NCBI RefSeq assembly: GCF_001693515.2
Contig: NZ_CP042968.1
Coordinates: forward strand, 3,162,001 to 3,226,000
Source: Bradyrhizobium paxllaeri
GTDB taxonomy: Bacteria > Pseudomonadota > Alphaproteobacteria > Rhizobiales > Xanthobacteraceae
Length of the DNA: 64,000 nt
Direction: 5' to 3'
The translations under genes were made by a program, and so were the position numbers. Below are positions 1 to 10,394 of the stretch, one piece after another; position 1 is the first letter of the stretch; each line of letters opens with the position of its first letter. The notes under the pieces were generated by a model. That model was not told the DNA's origin and did no database searches. It saw only the letters and a list, made by a program, of their open reading frames with translations.

Positions 1-469
1 CACCGCGGATCGCAGCTTTACTCCTGCCTCAAGGTCCGCCGCATTGGCTGCACCCATCGCCATCTCCCCAAAAAAGGACCTTCCAATTGCATCAACCATT
101 CCCCTGCGCTTTCCGTCCAAAACTGAGCACCTTAGACTTGGCATCGATTGGGGCCGCGAAAGAGGGTGCCGCTTGGAAATCGGAGATCTCCAGTCGCTTC
201 GTACTTGGGTGTACTCGCGAATCTGTGGACGTTTGACTGACAATGGGCACTAACTATTGTTCCTCTCAGTTTTGGCAGGTCGACTTAAATTCCCCGGCGT
301 TCTACATTACAGATTGATCACGGCAGACAGAGTTTGAAATGGCAGTAAAGGCGACCCGATCGCGCTCTTTGCGTCAACGCGCCATCAGGAGTTGCGATGT
401 TTATAGTTTCTGTGAAGTGCAACGCACCTACGCGCTGCGCTCGCGCAGATCTTTCTCCGGCTTTCCCCG
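1..469. other. No convincing gene at window start
   Basis: I see no recognisable gene here. A 69-codon frame at 44-253 (+) has no family resemblance and no clear ribosome binding site. The base composition is less GC-biased than the core part of the window, consistent with decaying island DNA. The last part may hold the promoter of the transporter that begins at 470. Confidence 0.4.
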
Positions 470-1609
470 ATGATGTCGGTGGATCGCCCGGCCGCCCGGC
501 TCGCGACGCGCCTTGCATTTTTCGTCGCCGGCTTTGGCATCGCGGGCTGGGCGCCCCTGGTGCCGTTCGCGAAAGACCGGATGGCGGTCGATGAGGGAGT
601 CCTCGGCTTTTTGCTGCTCTGCCTCGGAGTCGGCTCCGTCGTCGCGATGATCGTGACCGGTGTGTTGAGCGCGCGCTACGGCAGTAGGCCGATCATCCTG
701 ATTGGCGGGTTCGGCCTTGCCCTCATCCTGCCGTGGCTCGCGCTTGCCGGTACACCTCTGGCGCTTGGGGCTGCGTTGTTTGCCTTCGGCGCCTTGCTTG
801 GCTCTTTCGATCTGGCCGTGAATATCCATGCGGTCGAAGTGGAACGTGCAGCGAAGCGGCCGCTGATGTCCGGCTTTCATGCACAATTCAGCATTGGCGG
901 CGTTGCCGGTTCTGGGGGGATGACCGCTTTGCTCTCGGTCGGCGCTGGCGCCTTCGCATCAACTTTGATCTGCTCGGCCCTTATGGCGATAGCTATGCTG
1001 CTAGCCTGCCCGCGATTGCTCCGAACCGCGCAGGCCCAGCAGGTGCCCTTGTTGGTCATGCCACACAACACGGTGCTGCTGCTCGCAATGCTTGCGGCAA
1101 TCACTTTTCTCGTGGAAGGCGCGATGCTCGATTGGAGTGCTTTGCTGCTCGTGGGCAGAGGTCTCGTCCCGGAGGCGCAGGGTGGTCTCGGCTACATGTT
1201 GTTCTCTATTGCCATGACGGTCGGTCGTCTCCGTGGCGATGCCATCGTGGCGCGCGTCGGCGACCGCGCCACGCTGGTGTTTGGCAGTCTACTGGCGGTA
1301 GCGGGCTTCGCGGTCCTGCTGACCGCCGTGGGCGCAGCCTTCGCCATGGCGGGCTTGCTGCTCATCGGCCTCGGGGCGTCGAACCTGGTGCCGGTCCTGT
1401 TCCGCCGGGCTGGCACGCAGAAAGCGATGCCCGCCAGCCTTGCGATTGGAGCGATCAACACGGCTGGCTATGCTGGCGTCCTCCTCGGACCTGCTGGCAT
1501 TGGCTTCCTCGCCAAGTTCGCTGGATTGCCGAGCGCATTTGCGATATTGGCGGCACTCATGTGTCTAGTCACGCTGTCGGCGCACAGCGTGACGCTGGAA
1601 ATACCGTGA
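470..1609 (+). CDS. MFS transporter
   Basis: This encodes a 379-aa polytopic inner-membrane protein of the major facilitator superfamily, probably a proton-driven exporter or permease of unknown substrate. The chain is almost entirely alternating hydrophobic helices and short loops. A loop with SARYGSRP lies near residue 70, the place of the MFS signature between helices 2 and 3, and a second glycine-rich half begins near residue 190. The length fits a 12-helix MFS protein such as the YbjJ-like group. The first codons are ATG ATG; either may be used. It is isolated: upstream is gene-poor and downstream lies an IS3 remnant. I cannot predict its substrate. The MFS assignment is firm, the subfamily is inference. 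Confidence 0.85.
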   Translation: MMSVDRPAARLATRLAFFVAGFGIAGWAPLVPFAKDRMAVDEGVLGFLLLCLGVGSVVAMIVTGVLSARYGSRPIILIGGFGLALILPWLALAGTPLALGAALFAFGALLGSFDLAVNIHAVEVERAAKRPLMSGFHAQFSIGGVAGSGGMTALLSVGAGAFASTLICSALMAIAMLLACPRLLRTAQAQQVPLLVMPHNTVLLLAMLAAITFLVEGAMLDWSALLLVGRGLVPEAQGGLGYMLFSIAMTVGRLRGDAIVARVGDRATLVFGSLLAVAGFAVLLTAVGAAFAMAGLLLIGLGASNLVPVLFRRAGTQKAMPASLAIGAINTAGYAGVLLGPAGIGFLAKFAGLPSAFAILAALMCLVTLSAHSVTLEIP

Positions 1610-2012
1610 AGAGGAGGCGATGGTTCGCACACGAGCAACTCGGCAAGATGGTGCGAGTGGGCTCGTGCGCCTCTCAGCGCCTGTGATTCGCGGCCCTTCT
1701 ACATGCATCAATCTGTCTTCAGGCAATTCTCCAGATGAGAGAGCCCACGCAAGTGAGCTGATGAGGGTCCGCGCGCGCAACACGGCACGCCGCTTAACGG
1801 CGCATGGCGCAAGTTACTGTCGACAAAACCAGGCGAGACCCCGTCCCTCGTATGCGAGAAAGGATCTGCGACAGTAGATCGATTAGCCTCCACGGCTCCT
1901 TACTTCGAACGCGATTTCTTGAAAAGAGCCAGTCTCGAGAATCTGGACGAGGCGATAGCTGGAGTTTCTGCCTGACAGCGGGCAGGGTGTGCGTCGTGAA
2001 ACAGGAGAGAGA
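1610..2012. other. Gene-poor spacer
   Basis: Several short overlapping frames exist on both strands here, but none resembles a known protein or has a convincing start. It separates the MFS gene from the first IS3 remnant and is best read as degraded island DNA. Confidence 0.4.
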
Positions 2013-2450
2013 ATGAGCAGGCGAGCTCGTTGGAACCACTCAGCGGCGGTCAAGGTTGCACTTGCCGCCACCAATGGCGATCGGACGTTAGCTCAACTGC
2101 CGGAGCATTTGAGCGTCCACCCCAATCAGATCACGTCGTGGAAAGCTCGAAGGTGGCGGCGCCGATTGTTCGGCCCTCGTTGAGACCATGGGGCAGGGCC
2201 ACGCGTCGTTGAAGTGAAGTCGCTGCATGCCAGATCGGCGGGCTGATACTGGAGAACGATTTTTTAGAAGGAAGGCTCAGCAAAGCCGGCCTGCTGAGCG
2301 CAGAACGATGATCGACCGTGCACACGAGCTGCCGATCAGCCGGCAGCGGAAGCTCTGAACATCAGCCGGGCTAGCGCCTACTACCTGCCGGTAGCCGATC
2401 TAGGTCACCGCTGCGGCCGGTTCAGATTTGAACCTCCCCAGCAACAGGCG
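2013..2450 (+). mobile_element. IS3-family transposase remnant (OrfA and start of OrfB)
   Basis: From 2013 the plus strand reads MSRRARWNHSAAVKVALAA, then LSVHPNQITSWKA, which is the helix-turn-helix N-terminus of IS3-type OrfA. After frameshifts, the stretch around 2225-2290 reads IGGLILENDFLEG and LSKAGLLSAER, the usual OrfA leucine-zipper end. It is followed from about 2308 by MIDRAHELPISRQRKL, the usual start of OrfB. The reading frame is interrupted several times and the DDE catalytic part of OrfB is absent. This is a dead fragment on the plus strand, distinct from the minus-strand IS3 copy that follows. The family assignment rests on motif recall. Confidence 0.75.
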
Positions 2451-2549
2451 TCAAATTTCAGGCATTTCAGATCGGACAAGAGCTGCGCGTGATTGCCCGC
2501 GTAAGGGCGTTGGCTCAGGACGTTGTGTGGGATGAATGAAAACCAGATC

Positions 2550-3445
2550 TCATGCGTAATCCATGCGTTCATTTAGACGTGATTTATCCGCGCCGCGCAT
2601 CCAACACCCGATCAATTGGCAGTTGGAACTTGCACTGCCCAACCGTCGATCTTTCGGCTGAAGAGGTCCATGATGCCTGCCAGATACAGAGCCTTCCGAC
2701 GTCGGGATGTACGTGATATTGGGAAGCCAGACCCGGTTCGGGTCTGCAGTGGTGAAGTCAAGCGCGATCACGTTTGCGATCGGCAGATCGTGGCAATTGT
2801 CCGTGGTGCGGACCCGACGTGGCGGCGCCATGATCGAGCGAGTGCCATTCCTTCGTATCAGCCGTTCGACCCGGCCATGGCTGGCGCCGCGTCCCCGCGC
2901 CCGTGGGACAGGATGGACCCGAGGACAGCCATACGGCTGTCAACTCTCGCGATGGACCTGCCGGATCTCGGCCAGCAGCACGGCACTGGAAGTTTGCTCG
3001 AGGCTCGCGCCAGGCGTAATAACTGGCTGTCGAATCCTCGAGTACGGCACACATCAGCCGTACCGGATAGCTGTCGCGGTGGTCCTCAATGAAGCGGGTT
3101 TCCGGCAAAGATCGCGATCGACTTTTCAAAATGTCGCGCTCCATGCGCAGCCGCTCGTTCTCCTGGCGTAGCTTAGCGATCTCTGAAGGCTGGTCCGCCG
3201 ACATCGGCGCCGCTTGCGTGGTGAGGCGCCGCGCCGCCGATGCCTGCTCCTGCCGGACATCCACCCAGTGTCGCAGCACCGAATCGCGCAGCCCGAACTC
3301 CTTGGCCGACCCAATCGATCAACTAGTCGATATCGCCAGTTTACGGCCTGGCGCTTGAGTCCTCCGTGAACGATCGACGTGGATGTTCTGACTTTCAACA
3401 CGTCCGGGCTCTCTGAGCCTACTACAGGTGTCCACTCATTCGGAG
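2550..3445 (-). mobile_element. IS3-family transposase remnant (OrfA-OrfB), minus strand
   Basis: Read on the minus strand, 3330-3100 gives GLRDSVLRHWVDVRQEQ and then IAKLRQENERLRMERDILK, the DNA-binding and leucine-zipper parts of an IS3 OrfA. Next comes FIEDHRDSYPVRLMCAVLE, the start of OrfB. Further along, at about 2800-2690, are RVRTTDNCHDLPIA and NRVWLPNITYIPTSEG, the beginning of the integrase core with its first catalytic Asp region. Frameshifts and deletions break the frame throughout, so no active transposase can be made. The outer end may lie near 3430-3445. It is in opposite orientation to the IS3 fragment at 2013-2450 and of a different subgroup. Confidence 0.75.
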
Positions 3446-4064
3446 GAGGTTCACTGGGGCTTGAGTCGGTTTGCGCAGAGATGGACGCGCTGGAGCAGAC
3501 TTCCCGGTTACCATACATGGAGAAACTCAGGCACAGGATGGGCATCTATTCCGTCCCGTCCCACAGCGGCTCATTCAGCGCATTGCGGAGGCTTTCCACG
3601 CCGCGCGTCTCGCTTAGGGAATCGACTGGGCAACAGTAGTAACGGTAAAATTCGCGCGCGACCTGAAGCGGAAGACTCGGGCGTTAGCATCGCGATTTGC
3701 TCGACGGAGCACAGCGAACCAGCCTAGTAGGTGCCTTGCGGGTCTTCACGGCATATAACTTGGCGGTACCCTGCGGACAACTCCGATGCGCGCTCGCGCG
3801 ACTTCCAGTGGCCGAGGTACGATGAGCACGGTGGGTGCGCGCCTTTGGCGTTCAACCAATTTAGGTAGCTGTCCTGACGGGGTTTTCGAGGATAGCATGC
3901 GGTGCACCTTGGCTGCCACGGAAGGAGGGGCGCTTCATGAATGGAAGTTGGCGGCGCATGATACCAAAGCAAGGAGAGGGGCTTAATTCTCTGCAGCGTT
4001 CCCCGCTCTCCAAAACAAGCCGAGCCAAGGGCGAGCAGCTGGTGCAAAGCAGGGAGGATATCAA
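3446..4064. other. Gene-poor spacer
   Basis: No gene I can support. Short frames on both strands overlap each other without recognisable motifs. The 3' end of the spacer supplies a strong ribosome binding site, AGGGAGGAT near 4052, for the small gene starting at 4065. Confidence 0.4.
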
Positions 4065-4301
4065 ATGTCTAGTGCTGATCCCGTCATCATCAGAACTGCA
4101 CAGGCGCACCGTTGCAACGCTGTCGGCAGCGCTTGTTATGTGTCGTCAGGCACGCCCTGGTCGCCGCTGGAAGTGCTCGATGTCTATGAGGATTTTCACC
4201 ACTTGCTCTATCCCAACACGGGAAGCGGAGCGTGTCAGGCGAAGAGGGTCACCTCCGATCAACGCCTGGAAAAGATCTACGGCCTGAGCAGCGACGCATG
4301 A
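4065..4301 (+). CDS. Small hypothetical protein, translationally coupled to next gene
   Basis: This encodes a 78-aa protein I do not recognise. It has a good ribosome binding site (AGGGAGGAT about 8 bases before the ATG), and its stop codon overlaps the start of the next frame as ATGA at 4298-4301. That is the arrangement of a co-translated pair and argues that both frames are real. No membrane segment or signal peptide is visible. The middle is rich in aromatic and acidic residues (LDVYEDFHHLLYP). A toxin-antitoxin or island-maintenance role is possible from the architecture alone, but nothing in the sequence proves it. Confidence 0.55.
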   Translation: MSSADPVIIRTAQAHRCNAVGSACYVSSGTPWSPLEVLDVYEDFHHLLYPNTGSGACQAKRVTSDQRLEKIYGLSSDA

Positions 4302-4516
4302 AGTGGAGGTATGAGGCGCCCGCCGGAACGGCTGAGATTATTCTCCTCCCGGATGGATGCGCCCTCGTGTTTGACGGTCAGGTTTTAGGGAAATACGCTA
4401 CCGCTACGAAGGCCGCAGAAGAACTATCGAACGGCACATGCCACTGGCCCTCCGCTGGAGACCCAACGGAGATGAACATCCCCAAAGAGCTGGCCCAATG
4501 GCAACGAGTTCTGTAG
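4298..4516 (+). CDS. Small hypothetical protein (72 aa)
   Basis: The start codon ATG at 4298 overlaps the stop of the upstream small gene. The 72-aa product reads as one compact domain: a short beta-rich N-terminus (MKWRYEAPAGTAEIILLPDG), then VFDGQVLGKYATATKAAEELSNG, then a tail with WPSAGDP and IPKELAQW. This resembles small uncharacterised proteins found widely in proteobacteria, in which a 'Y-A-T/S-P-x-x-A-A-D/E-x-L-x-x-G' helix is followed by a W-P motif. I know no function for them. It is likely cytosolic. The product ends just before the CT repeat. Confidence 0.6.
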   Translation: MKWRYEAPAGTAEIILLPDGCALVFDGQVLGKYATATKAAEELSNGTCHWPSAGDPTEMNIPKELAQWQRVL

Positions 4517-4536
4517 TGCGGCGCCGGGGCTTGATG

Positions 4537-4567
<31 letters not shown>

Positions 4568-4862
4568 ATAGTGCGTGTCGCCCAGGAAAGGCATTGAAAA
4601 CAAAAGTGGCGAGTAAATAAGAGGACAAGTCCTGCAGTTCCCATCCGTTATGGTGGTGACGCTGGGAAGCCTCCGATGGCCGAGTCGATTTTCGAGAACA
4701 GCAGCGAGCTCACAGCGTGCTCGACTCCGGATCGCGCGCTCTGTGTGTGTCAGGACGAAACCGGGATCTCCGGTTTGTGACGGCCACCTCTCAGATGGAG
4801 TAGTTGATCAGCGCATCAACTTGCATTCGAATTGGTTCGTCTTTCTACGTCGGGCGCAGACC

Positions 4863-5132
4863 ATGATTGAAATTTTCCGTCGAGATGCATTTGCGACACT
4901 TAAGCCGGGCATGAGTGTCATCGCCGAAGGGCGTCGCTGGGTCTGGCTAGACGTGCGGGCTGGTGACCGTGTGCAGCTGCGCTGCGAACTCACAGGTGAG
5001 CGCGCTTGGCTTGCTACAAGCGCTGTCGAGACCGCTACGGCGCACTGGGATCTGAACCATCCTGTGGTCAAAGAAGCGGGGCGTTCTCGTGTGGACGTCC
5101 GGCATCACTTTGCGAAAAAATCGAAACGATAA
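4863..5132 (+). CDS. Hypothetical protein
   Basis: A 89-aa frame from ATG 4863 starts MIEIFRRDAFATLKPGMSV and ends in a basic tail HHFAKKSKR. It has balanced composition and a plausible small globular beta-rich domain (RRWVWLDVRAGDRVQLRCE). I do not recognise a family. The ribosome binding site is weak. No partner gene is obvious on either side. It could be a real island gene or a surviving fragment of a larger one. Confidence 0.35.
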   Translation: MIEIFRRDAFATLKPGMSVIAEGRRWVWLDVRAGDRVQLRCELTGERAWLATSAVETATAHWDLNHPVVKEAGRSRVDVRHHFAKKSKR

Positions 5133-6937
5133 ACGTCGCTCCATTCGCAGTCGAGAGGTAGCGAGGCGCGCGCGGTCCGACGCAAGCTAGATCACGTGCT
5201 GCAGAGTTGTGGGCGCGTTGGCTGTTGCGCTTTAGGAGGTAGCTGCCGAGATGAGACGAGAAAGGGTGAGTCATTCATCCGAGGTCGATTGATGAAACCA
5301 GAAGCGCGACCCAGCGCGAGGTTTGTTGTACTGCATGCGCGGCCGAACCGTTGGTGCGATGTTGAAGCGTGCCCAGGGCAAGATCGGGCGCGCAAATGGT
5401 CAGGACGCTATCCTAGCTTCAAATGGAATGGCTACATCAGGTGGTCGCAGGCCCGCACCATTTGGCGGCCGGGCAACATCGACGCTTGTCGAGAAACGCG
5501 CCAAGCAGCCATATGACTTTTAAGCAAAAGGAGGAGTTATGCTGCATATTCACCGATTCAATGAATTCTGCATTGAGTGGCGTCACCTTTCCTTTTGAGA
5601 TGTGCTTGGAAGCTGCCTATGCGCTTTTACTATAGTCGTCGGTTTGGCTATTAGCCGGGGATTGTAACTTATGGTCGGCGAGCACTTCCCTGGAACATCG
5701 GCGGATGCGACGGTCATGCTATCATCATTCGCGTTCCGATCGAGATAGAATAGCCCTTGCCTCAAGAGTATCGACGCGCGTGTTAACTTGTCGAACTTGT
5801 CGCTGAGATCAAAGACGAGCGATTCGACACTCGCCTGCTTGAGCTCAAGCGCGATCGCGAAAGTCAGCAGATCGAGCTCAATCGCATTTGCTGGCGAGCG
5901 GGGGCTTGTCGGCGTCGAGGGTTCGCTTCGGCGCGCAATCAATTAATTTTTAGCGTGGAAGAATTGTGCAGATCGAGGAGCGAGCGGATTGCCGAAACGA
6001 AGGCGACTCAAGACACTGCGGACCGCGCGCTTGCGGCAGGCGGACGCAGAATTCAGCGCGCAAACGGAGTAAGTACGCGCTGTGTGCTTAGGCCGTAACC
6101 TGGATCGAGCTCGTGCCCCATACGACGTGGCCCAGCACGAACTGGAGAGTACGCAGCAGCGAGTCAATTATGTAGCGACGGAGCTGGCGTCGGCCCGCGG
6201 CCGACGTATCTGTTGGCGAGTCTTACAATTGAGGCGCGCTTCTCAAGCCAACGTATTGGTGAGCTCGATCAACGTTTGGCCGAACGTGATGTTGACAAGG
6301 AGTAAGTGAAGATACGCATCATCCAGCTCGATTGGCAAATCGACGCGGAGCGTCTTCGTGTGAGTCGCTTAACCTCCGCCAACGCTCAATGCCGGCATTT
6401 CTGGCTTTGTCTGGGACATCTTGGTGGACGATGGCCATTACGCGCGACGCGGCGCCTCGTCTTAATCGACGACTACGAAACTGAGACGCAGCGGGGCTTC
6501 CGAGTCGCTCTACGATGGTATTTTTCGGCGCGCCGGCGCAATTCCGGCTGTTCGGCGTCGAGTGAGGACCGGGTCCTTCCAAGCCGAATTGTGGTTTCAT
6601 CAAACCGGATTCGCAAGCCTTGCGGTGGGTCCCACTCTGCAGCATCTGCAGCGCTTTGATGTCACCAGAACTTACTCGATCAGGCACAACAGCCCGATCT
6701 CGGCTGCGCCACACTGGCAGGGCCATTGTCGGTTTTGAGACAAGTATCGATCTGTTGATCGTCTCGCACATACTACAACGCACCTGCAACCTGAATTCTT
6801 GATGCGGCACGCCGCTTGCTTTGTTCGCGGCATCATCATCGAACGCTTTCAGGGGGCGGTGATCCTGGGGTAGGGCGAGCTGCGTGATCAGTTAGTCGGC
6901 GATCCCTCTCCCCATTTGGGTGGTGGAGCCCATTTCC
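5133..6937. other. Long gene-poor stretch with coiled-coil-like fragments
   Basis: No intact gene can be supported. On the plus strand three fragments in different frames have heptad-like, charged composition: RLLELKRDRESQQIELN near 5840, AQHELESTQQRVNYVATELA near 6127, and LDWQIDAERLRVSRL near 6329. Together they suggest the remains of one long coiled-coil protein broken by frameshifts. Short frames at 5292 and 5363 (+) are unrecognised. The minus-strand frame at 5583-5942 is probably a shadow. Confidence 0.4.
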
Positions 6938-7815
6938 ATGGTGACACATCGATCGAGTTCACTAGCCGAATGTTTGGGGCGCCTGTATCCCGCAGGATTC
7001 GTGTTGCTCGCGACCTTGTTTGTGTCAGTGGTCAGCATCCCTGGAGCCACGGCGGACGACACGATCGATCCACCTGATTACTTCGGGATGTTAACTGCTT
7101 CTCATAACTTTCGTGCCGATGTTTTTTTGAAGTTCTATGCGTGATACATTTTGAGTGCCGAACAGTCGAAACGTGGTCCTGTGCTGACCGCGGTTGCGGA
7201 CCTGTTCTGTGTTAATCGGGCCGGCGCTGATGCAATGGCCAATGCTCAGCTGGCCGCGCCGACGTTTCTGGCTCTCTCGGGTCTCCAGTATCGCGTGGGG
7301 GCGCGGAGTAGCAAAGAGCAGCCAAATTGCATTAACCAAGACATTTTGCGAAAGAGAGCAGACAACAGGGCAGAACGAGTTGCCGTGTTTGCTGAGCAAG
7401 CTTTCAGACAGGGTCGTCCGGAGCTCCATGTGGATGGGCCATCCGATTTGGGCCTGATATTCAAGCCCGTTTCTGCGAAATTCCGTACTTTTACATCGTC
7501 GGGGGCACCACAATTACATACACGCTAATCATGGCCCCAAACGCCAGCGGCACTGCCTTTGGTCCTCAGGTGTATATGGACGAAAACAATAAAGCGGCGG
7601 TGTGCGCGGTTTCGCCCATGGACACTGAAACAATCTCCGCATTCCGGAACTCGTTAGCTGACGCCTTCGTTCAAGAGGCTGCCGATCCCGGCAGAGGACT
7701 GCCGAGCATAAATGTCGACCGATCGGTTGCCGCCAATTGGGCCATCAGCGCAACGAGTGGCATTATGGGTCGTTGTCTCCTTGTGAACAATGATGAACGC
7801 GATCCGACAACATAG
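6938..7815 (+). pseudogene. Broken gene for a secreted protein upstream of lptD
   Basis: ATG 6938 has a ribosome binding site (GGTGGAG) and encodes a signal peptide (LYPAGFVLLATLFVSVVS, cleavage near GATA-DD). The frame meets a TGA at 7142 but continues open in the same frame from 7151 to 7528. The coding pattern then moves to another frame, giving FCEIPYFYIVGGTTITYTL and the segment from MAPNASGTAF (7531) to the stop at 7815. One in-frame stop and one frameshift near 7460 therefore break what was probably a single exported protein of about 290 aa. I do not recognise the family. It ends about 160 bases before the lptD start. Confidence 0.55.
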
Positions 7816-7973
7816 TACAGATCGACTCCACCAATCCGCACGAGAAGGTCCGACGTTCATTGGCTCGGGTGCCCTCGTGCGCGGCTGTTCGGTCCGATTG
7901 CTGTGACGTGGCCGTTGGTTGGCGGCGGTATCAGATTGTAGACCTCGTTGCCTCCGTGGGAGGGGTATTGACT

Positions 7974-10370
7974 GTGATCGCTCGTCGCCGCGGCATATTG
8001 CTTGCTATCGCCGTTGTTATCGCGCCTGCGTGCGACTTGATCGGCTCGGCGAAGGTATCGGCGCAAAGCTTCACCCACAATCCGCGCCAACCGCGACCTA
8101 CGCGGCCGAAAGTGGCTAACCACAACCAGATGCTCGTGCAAGCGGTCGAGGTGGACTACGACTACAACAATCAGCGCGTGTCGGCGGTCGGCAACGTGCA
8201 GATGTTCTACAACGGCACCAGCGTGGAGGCCGACAAGGTCATCTACGACCAGAAGACCAAGCGGCTGCATGCGGAAGGCAACATCCGCCTGACGGACGCG
8301 GAAGGCAAAGTCACCTACGCCAACATCATGGACCTGAGCGACGACTACCGTGACGGGTTCGTCGATTCGCTGCGCGTCGATACCGCAGACGCGACGCGGA
8401 TGGCGGCGACGCGCGCCGACCGCTCCGCCGGCAATTACACCGTGTTGGAAAACGGCGTCTATACCGCCTGCGCGCCGTGCAAGGACAATCCGAAGAAGCC
8501 GCCGCTGTGGCAGGTCAAGGGTGCGCGTATCATCCACGACCAGACCGACAAGATGCTGTACTTCGAAAACGCGCAGCTCGAGTTCTTCGGCGTGCCGATG
8601 GCGTATCTGCCGTATTTCTCGACGCCCGATCCGACGGAGAAGCGCAAGACGGGCTTCCTGATGCCCGCCTACAGCAACAACTCGACCTATGGCTACGCGG
8701 TCGAAACCCCGTTCTACTGGGCGATCGCGCCGGACTATGACGCGACCTTCAACCCGCGCTTCACGACGCGGCAAGGCGTGCTGTTCCAGGGCGAATTCCG
8801 CCAGCGCCTGATCAACGGCTCGTATCAGATCCGCGCCTACGGCATCGACCAGCTCGACCAGAGTGCGTTCACCGGCCAGCCCGGCGACCGCCAGTTCCGC
8901 GGTGGCATCGACACCAAGGGCCAGTTCGCGCTCAACGACAAATGGGTCTGGGGTTGGGACGGCGTCCTGCTGTCCGACTACTACTTCTTCTCGGACTACC
9001 GGCTCGCCCAGTACAAGGATCCGCTGGGCTCGTTCCTGAGCCTGCCGACGGAAGCGATCTCGCAGCTCTATCTGACCGGCGTCGGCAATCGCAGCTTCTT
9101 CGATGCGCGCACGATCTATTACCTCTCCTACTCCGGCAGCCAGGACAAGGTGCCGGTGATCCATCCGGTGATCGACTATTCCAACGTTATCAACCACCCG
9201 ATCCTCGGCGGTGAGGTCAGCTACAAGACGAACTTCACCAGCCTGTCGCGCACGACCGCGGCCTTCGACCCGATCACGACGTTGGCCAACACCAACGGCC
9301 TGTGCCTGAACGCGTCGGCCGACCCGCTGGCCCGGATCCCCTCGCAGTGCCTGCTGCGCGGTATGCCCGGCACGTATACGCGGTTGACGGCTGAAGCGCA
9401 GTGGCGCCGCTCGTACACCGATCCCATCGGCCAGATCTGGACGCCGTTTGCGATCATGCGCGCCAACGCCGTCAGCGCCTCGATCTCGAACCAGCCCGGC
9501 GTTTCGAACTTCCTCCCCGTCGGCGACACCCAGGCGGTCCGGCTGATGCCGGCGGTTGGCCTCGAATATCGCTACCCCTTCATCAACGTTCAGCCATGGG
9601 GCACGACCACCGTTGAGCCGATTGCGCAGGTTATCATTCGTCCGAACGAGACTTTCGCCGACTGGCAGCCTAACGAAGACGCGCAGAGTTTTGTTTTCGA
9701 CACCTCGAATCTGTTCAGCGTCGACAAGTTTTCCGGCCACGACCGCGTCGAGGGCGGCGGCCGCGCCAATGTCGGCGTGCAGGCGACCACGCAGTTCGAT
9801 CACGGCGGCAGCGTCAATGTGCTATTTGGCCAATCCTACCAGCTGCTCGGCATGAACTCCTTCGCGGTCCAGGATTCCATCAATACCGGTCTCGATTCCG
9901 GCCTCGACAAGCCGCGCTCCGACTATGTCGCGAGCGGCAGCTACTCCCCGAACCGGACCTATATGTTTAGCGTCCGCAGCCGGATGGACGAGCAGACCTG
10001 GAACGTCCAGCGCTTCGAGGCTGAAGGGCGCGCCAATTTCGATCGCTGGTCGATCAGCATGATCTACGGCAACAATGCCCCGCAGCCCAAGCTCGGCTAT
10101 CTGACACGGCGCGAGGGCATCTTGACCACCGGCTCGCTGAAGGTCGCGTCCAACTGGTTGATTACGGGTTCCGCGCGCTGGGATCTCGAGGCCAACAAGA
10201 TCAACCAATATATGGTCGGCGCCGGTTATGTGGACGATTGCTTCGTGCTGGCGGCCAACTATGTAATTTCCTATAGCTACTCCGCCGGCACCACGCCGCC
10301 CGTGCTGAATAAGACCTACCTGCTAACTATCGGTCTACGAACGATCGGGGTGAATTCGATCGGCCTCTGA
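7974..10370 (+). CDS. lptD: LPS-assembly protein LptD
   Basis: LptD is the outer-membrane beta-barrel that, with the lipoprotein LptE, inserts lipopolysaccharide into the outer leaflet. The start is probably GTG 7974, preceded by GGGAGGGG; the frame is open from 7860 but that extension lacks signal-peptide character. From 7974 the product (798 aa) starts with a short hydrophobic signal, has an OstA/LptA-like jellyroll (VDYDYNNQRVSAVGNVQ, then VEADKVIYDQKTKRLHAEGN), the segment VYTACAPCKDN with two cysteines, and a long barrel rich in alternating aromatic strands. Further Cys pairs (GLCLN, SQCLL) and a late Cys (DDCFV) could form disulfides. The length is normal and the frame intact. The context is not: core lptD normally sits with surA, pdxA and ksgA, but here IS debris flanks it on both sides. 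It may be a second copy. Confidence 0.9.
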   Translation: MIARRRGILLAIAVVIAPACDLIGSAKVSAQSFTHNPRQPRPTRPKVANHNQMLVQAVEVDYDYNNQRVSAVGNVQMFYNGTSVEADKVIYDQKTKRLHAEGNIRLTDAEGKVTYANIMDLSDDYRDGFVDSLRVDTADATRMAATRADRSAGNYTVLENGVYTACAPCKDNPKKPPLWQVKGARIIHDQTDKMLYFENAQLEFFGVPMAYLPYFSTPDPTEKRKTGFLMPAYSNNSTYGYAVETPFYWAIAPDYDATFNPRFTTRQGVLFQGEFRQRLINGSYQIRAYGIDQLDQSAFTGQPGDRQFRGGIDTKGQFALNDKWVWGWDGVLLSDYYFFSDYRLAQYKDPLGSFLSLPTEAISQLYLTGVGNRSFFDARTIYYLSYSGSQDKVPVIHPVIDYSNVINHPILGGEVSYKTNFTSLSRTTAAFDPITTLANTNGLCLNASADPLARIPSQCLLRGMPGTYTRLTAEAQWRRSYTDPIGQIWTPFAIMRANAVSASISNQPGVSNFLPVGDTQAVRLMPAVGLEYRYPFINVQPWGTTTVEPIAQVIIRPNETFADWQPNEDAQSFVFDTSNLFSVDKFSGHDRVEGGGRANVGVQATTQFDHGGSVNVLFGQSYQLLGMNSFAVQDSINTGLDSGLDKPRSDYVASGSYSPNRTYMFSVRSRMDEQTWNVQRFEAEGRANFDRWSISMIYGNNAPQPKLGYLTRREGILTTGSLKVASNWLITGSARWDLEANKINQYMVGAGYVDDCFVLAANYVISYSYSAGTTPPVLNKTYLLTIGLRTIGVNSIGL

Positions 10371-10394
10371 GGCAACGATGTCGCTGCCTGCGCA

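Noticed and set aside
5583..5942. A 119-codon minus-strand frame
   Set aside because: The opposite strand shows heptad-like fragments, and the minus frame has no start signal or recognisable domain.
7857..9803. A 648-codon open frame on the minus strand opposite lptD
   Set aside because: It is the GC-rich shadow of lptD: arginine/valine/aspartate-rich low-complexity sequence, no family resemblance, while the plus strand is a clear LptD.
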